Assembly (NCBI RefSeq): GCF_035956715.1
Contig: NZ_CP108381.1
Span: 1,488,001-1,552,000, forward strand
Reading direction: 5' to 3'
DNA length: 64,000 nt
Source of the DNA: Nocardia sp. NBC_01329
GTDB lineage: Bacteria > Actinomycetota > Actinomycetes > Mycobacteriales > Mycobacteriaceae
This document shows, piece after piece, positions 62,059 through 64,000 of this stretch. Position numbers and translations under genes: made by a program. The number at the start of each line of letters is the position of its first letter. Within the stretch, counting starts at the first letter, position 1. The notes under the pieces were generated by a model, which was not told where the DNA came from, did not search any database, and saw only the letters and a list, made by a program, of their open reading frames with translations.

Positions 62059-63294
62059 TCAGCCGAACAGCAGTGGTGGTGTCGGCGGGAAGGTGACCGG
62101 CAATTCCACGAGGGTGCGATGCAGTGGGCCCGGCCGCCAGACCAGCTCGTCCGCCGGCACCGCCAGCCTGATCTCGGGCAGTGCGTCGAGCAACTGGTCG
62201 ATGGCCTCTTGCGCTATCAGGTAGGCGGTGGGCTGCGCCGGGCACGCGTGCGGCCCGGCGCCCCAGGCCAGATGGGACCGGTTACCGGTATGGTCGCCGG
62301 CGCGGATCTCCGGATCGTCGTTGCATCCGGCGAGGCTGATCACCACCGGTTGGTGCGCGGGCAGCCAGACACCGTCGACCAGGATCGGCTGGCGGGGATA
62401 GGTGACGCTGGCATTGGGCAGGGGCGGGTCGTCGAAGAGCACGTCGTCGAGGGCGTCCCGGGTCGCCAGCGCGCCGCCGTGCATTTCGTCGGCGAATCTG
62501 TCGTCGGTGAGGATCAGCGACAGTGTGTTGATGATCAGGCTCTGCATCGGACCCATACCGACGCCGTAGAGGGCGACCACCTGGTGCGTCATCTCGGTTT
62601 CGTCGAGTCCGGCCCGGTGGTGCAGCAACCGGGTGGTGACATCGTCGCCCGGTTCTGTCCTCTTGGCGGCCACCAGTTCCTGCACCGCCTCCCCGAACAT
62701 CAGATTGCCCTTCTCCGCGTCGACCCCGTCGAAGATGGCGGCGGTCGCGGCGGCGGCGCGGGCGCTGATATCCGGCGGGCAGCCGAGCATCGCATTGATG
62801 ACCTCGAAGGTCAGCGGAAACGCGTACTGGGCGACGAGATCGGCCGAACCGGCCGCGCAGAACGAATTGATCAGCGGTACCGCGAAGCGTTCGACAGTAC
62901 CGCGCAGCGCGTGCAGGTCGACCCCGTTCAGGGCGGCGGTGGTGGCGCCCCGGTAGCGCGCGTGTTCGGCGCCGGCGCTGCGCGGAGCGTTCGGGCGCCA
63001 CTGCAGTACCGGCAGTACCGGACAGTCGGCGGGGACGGTCTTCTCCCAGCGGCGGGGATCTGCGGGGAACCGTGCGGGGTCGTTCAGAATGCGCAGTGCG
63101 GCGCGGTAGCCGATCACCAGTGTCGCCGGTACTCCGGGTGCCAGGTCCACGGGAACCAGTGCGCCGTAGCGCTTCCGCATCTCCCGGTACCCGCGGTGTG
63201 GATCGGCGGCGAATTCGGCGGAATACAGCGCGACACGCTGTTCGTCGCCCCGTCCGGGCACCTGCGGGGGCACGGGGTCGGGCGGCGTGTTCAT
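62059..63294 (-). CDS. Cytochrome P450, CYP157-like, without K-helix ExxR
   Basis: 411 residues. The haem-binding loop is HLAWGAGPHACPAQ, with Cys351 as the thiolate ligand. The K-helix, where P450s have ExxR, reads DDVLF at residues 283-287, followed by DDPPLPNASVTYPRQ, so the Arg and Glu are both gone. The I-helix reads VVALYGVGMGPMQSLI without the usual acid-Thr pair. Streptomyces CYP157 enzymes show the same loss of ExxR. ATG 63294. No ferredoxin gene is adjacent. The fold is likely normal; catalytic ability is unknown. Confidence 0.88.
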   Translation of the reverse strand: MNTPPDPVPPQVPGRGDEQRVALYSAEFAADPHRGYREMRKRYGALVPVDLAPGVPATLVIGYRAALRILNDPARFPADPRRWEKTVPADCPVLPVLQWRPNAPRSAGAEHARYRGATTAALNGVDLHALRGTVERFAVPLINSFCAAGSADLVAQYAFPLTFEVINAMLGCPPDISARAAAATAAIFDGVDAEKGNLMFGEAVQELVAAKRTEPGDDVTTRLLHHRAGLDETEMTHQVVALYGVGMGPMQSLIINTLSLILTDDRFADEMHGGALATRDALDDVLFDDPPLPNASVTYPRQPILVDGVWLPAHQPVVISLAGCNDDPEIRAGDHTGNRSHLAWGAGPHACPAQPTAYLIAQEAIDQLLDALPEIRLAVPADELVWRPGPLHRTLVELPVTFPPTPPLLFG

Positions 63295-63535
63295 GGTATT
63301 GCTCCAAGCAGTTCGGCAGATAACGGCAGGGGCGATCGAGAAGCGTCGGCTCGGGTGGTGGTTCGGCCGGTTCCGCTGCGCTGCGGGCACCGAGAGCATA
63401 GGTGATTCGGCGCCGGAAAGGTTGCGCCCGGGTTGCCGCTCGTGGGCACAGCGGGCCATCGACTTTCGGCAGTGGCTGTCATATCGTCGGTTCTACGGTA
63501 GACGATCAGCATTCGGTGCGGATACGGAGTAACTC

Positions 63536-64000
63536 ATGGGCAAATTGGACGGCAAAGTCGCCTTCATCACCGGCGCCGGGCGGGGCCAGGGACGGACGCA
63601 TGCTGTGCGGTTCGCTCAGGAGGGCGCCGATATCGTCGCCGTCGATACGACCGCCCGGGTCGACACAGTCCCTTATCCGCTGGCCGGTGCCGATGACCTC
63701 GCGGAAACGGTGCGGCTGGTGGAGGCCACCGGTCGCCGTATCGTCGCCCGGGACGCCGACGTTCGCGATTTCACCGCCCTGTCCGCGGCGGTCGCCGCGG
63801 GCGTGGACGCGTTCGGCCGCCTCGATATCGTGGTCGCCAATGCCGGTATCTCCAGCCCCGCTCCGACTCTGGAAATGAGCGAAGAGGTCTGGCAGGACAT
63901 GATCGATATCAACCTCACCGGTGTGTGGAAGTCGCTGAAGGCCGCTGTTCCACATGTCATCGATGGTGGCCGCGGTGGTTCCGTGGTGATCACCAGTTCG
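63536..64000 (+). CDS. Mycofactocin-type SDR, 3' end outside window
   Basis: 155 codons to the window edge with no stop. ATG 63536 with GGAG 7 bp upstream. Seen: GKVAFITGAGRGQGRTHAVR (cofactor motif GAGRGQG, typical of mycofactocin-coupled SDRs), FAQEGADIVAVDTTARV, GRLDIVVANAGIS, WQDMIDINLTGVWKSLKAAV and SVVITSS, at which point the window ends before the catalytic Tyr. Such SDRs hold a non-exchangeable nicotinamide cofactor. It is divergent from the P450 across a 241-bp gap in which I see no gene. Confidence 0.85.
   Translation, partial: MGKLDGKVAFITGAGRGQGRTHAVRFAQEGADIVAVDTTARVDTVPYPLAGADDLAETVRLVEATGRRIVARDADVRDFTALSAAVAAGVDAFGRLDIVVANAGISSPAPTLEMSEEVWQDMIDINLTGVWKSLKAAVPHVIDGGRGGSVVITSS

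Noticed and set aside
1..64000. tRNA, rRNA, CRISPR array, IS elements and integrase genes
   Set aside because: None recognised on reading both strands; the ruined genes show deletions and point lesions but no transposase or attachment repeats.

Overview
The window is high-GC actinobacterial DNA from the Corynebacteriales, most like Nocardia or Rhodococcus. The evidence is a Pup-proteasome locus in mycobacterial order (dop, pup, prcB, prcA, pafA, pafB, pafC, tatA, tatC, helY, a DUF4333 gene, the Rv2090-type exonuclease, pepE), an aerobic cobalamin pathway (cobG, fused cobIJ), many GTG starts and GTGA/ATGA stop-start overlaps, and F420- and mycofactocin-type enzymes. No rRNA, tRNA, CRISPR array or IS element was seen.

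Region by region. 1-1.7 kb: 3' part of the proteasomal ATPase mpa/arc with a strong terminator. 1.8-11.3 kb: an accessory block between mpa and dop with a GT-C glycosyltransferase, an ArsC-like protein, an AIM24 protein, a RibD_C/DHFR remnant, an AraC-DinB regulator coupled to a UvrA-like ABC ATPase, a YhgE/DUF3533-type membrane protein and a DUF418 protein. 11.3-24.7 kb: the Pup-proteasome, PafBC, Tat and HelY core, with pafA flanked by two copies of a ~133-bp repeat. 24.9-33.9 kb: exonuclease, pepE, an Rv2074-like F420 protein, an SDR, then cobL, a secreted protein, cobK, padR and the opposing pair cobH-cobIJ.

34.1-40.6 kb: a compact minus-strand cluster (SDR, CFA-type methyltransferase, DUF1365 protein, FAD amine oxidase-like protein) beside a MerR regulator with a cobalamin-binding domain (CarH/LitR type), a small membrane protein and a divergent lipocalin. 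Two nearly identical 16-bp sites sit in front of its two transcription units. It resembles light or singlet-oxygen lipid-remodelling clusters of other bacteria, and here it lies inside the cobalamin locus. 40.7-44.5 kb: redox enzymes, a dead DUF2236 gene and a small membrane protein. 44.5-49.6 kb: cobG and cobN, divergent, cobN behind a cobalamin riboswitch.

49.6-64 kb is accessory. It holds a secreted protein; a nucleotidyltransferase/TetR/MFS module with tandem operators; a DUF1444-like/Imm49-like fusion; a flavoprotein-ferredoxin pair next to a ruined ABC substrate-binding gene; two more MFS exporters, one controlled by LysR with a 21-bp palindrome; a P450 lacking the usual K-helix ExxR; and the start of a mycofactocin-type SDR that runs off the end.

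Functionally, Mpa, Pup, Dop, PafA and PrcAB form the pupylation-degradation machine. CobH, I, J, G, L, K and N cover much of the aerobic corrin ring pathway; cobM is absent at its usual place between cobL and cobK. The B12-binding regulator could use the product of the surrounding genes as its chromophore. Gene calls rest on recognising protein families by eye; no database search was possible.
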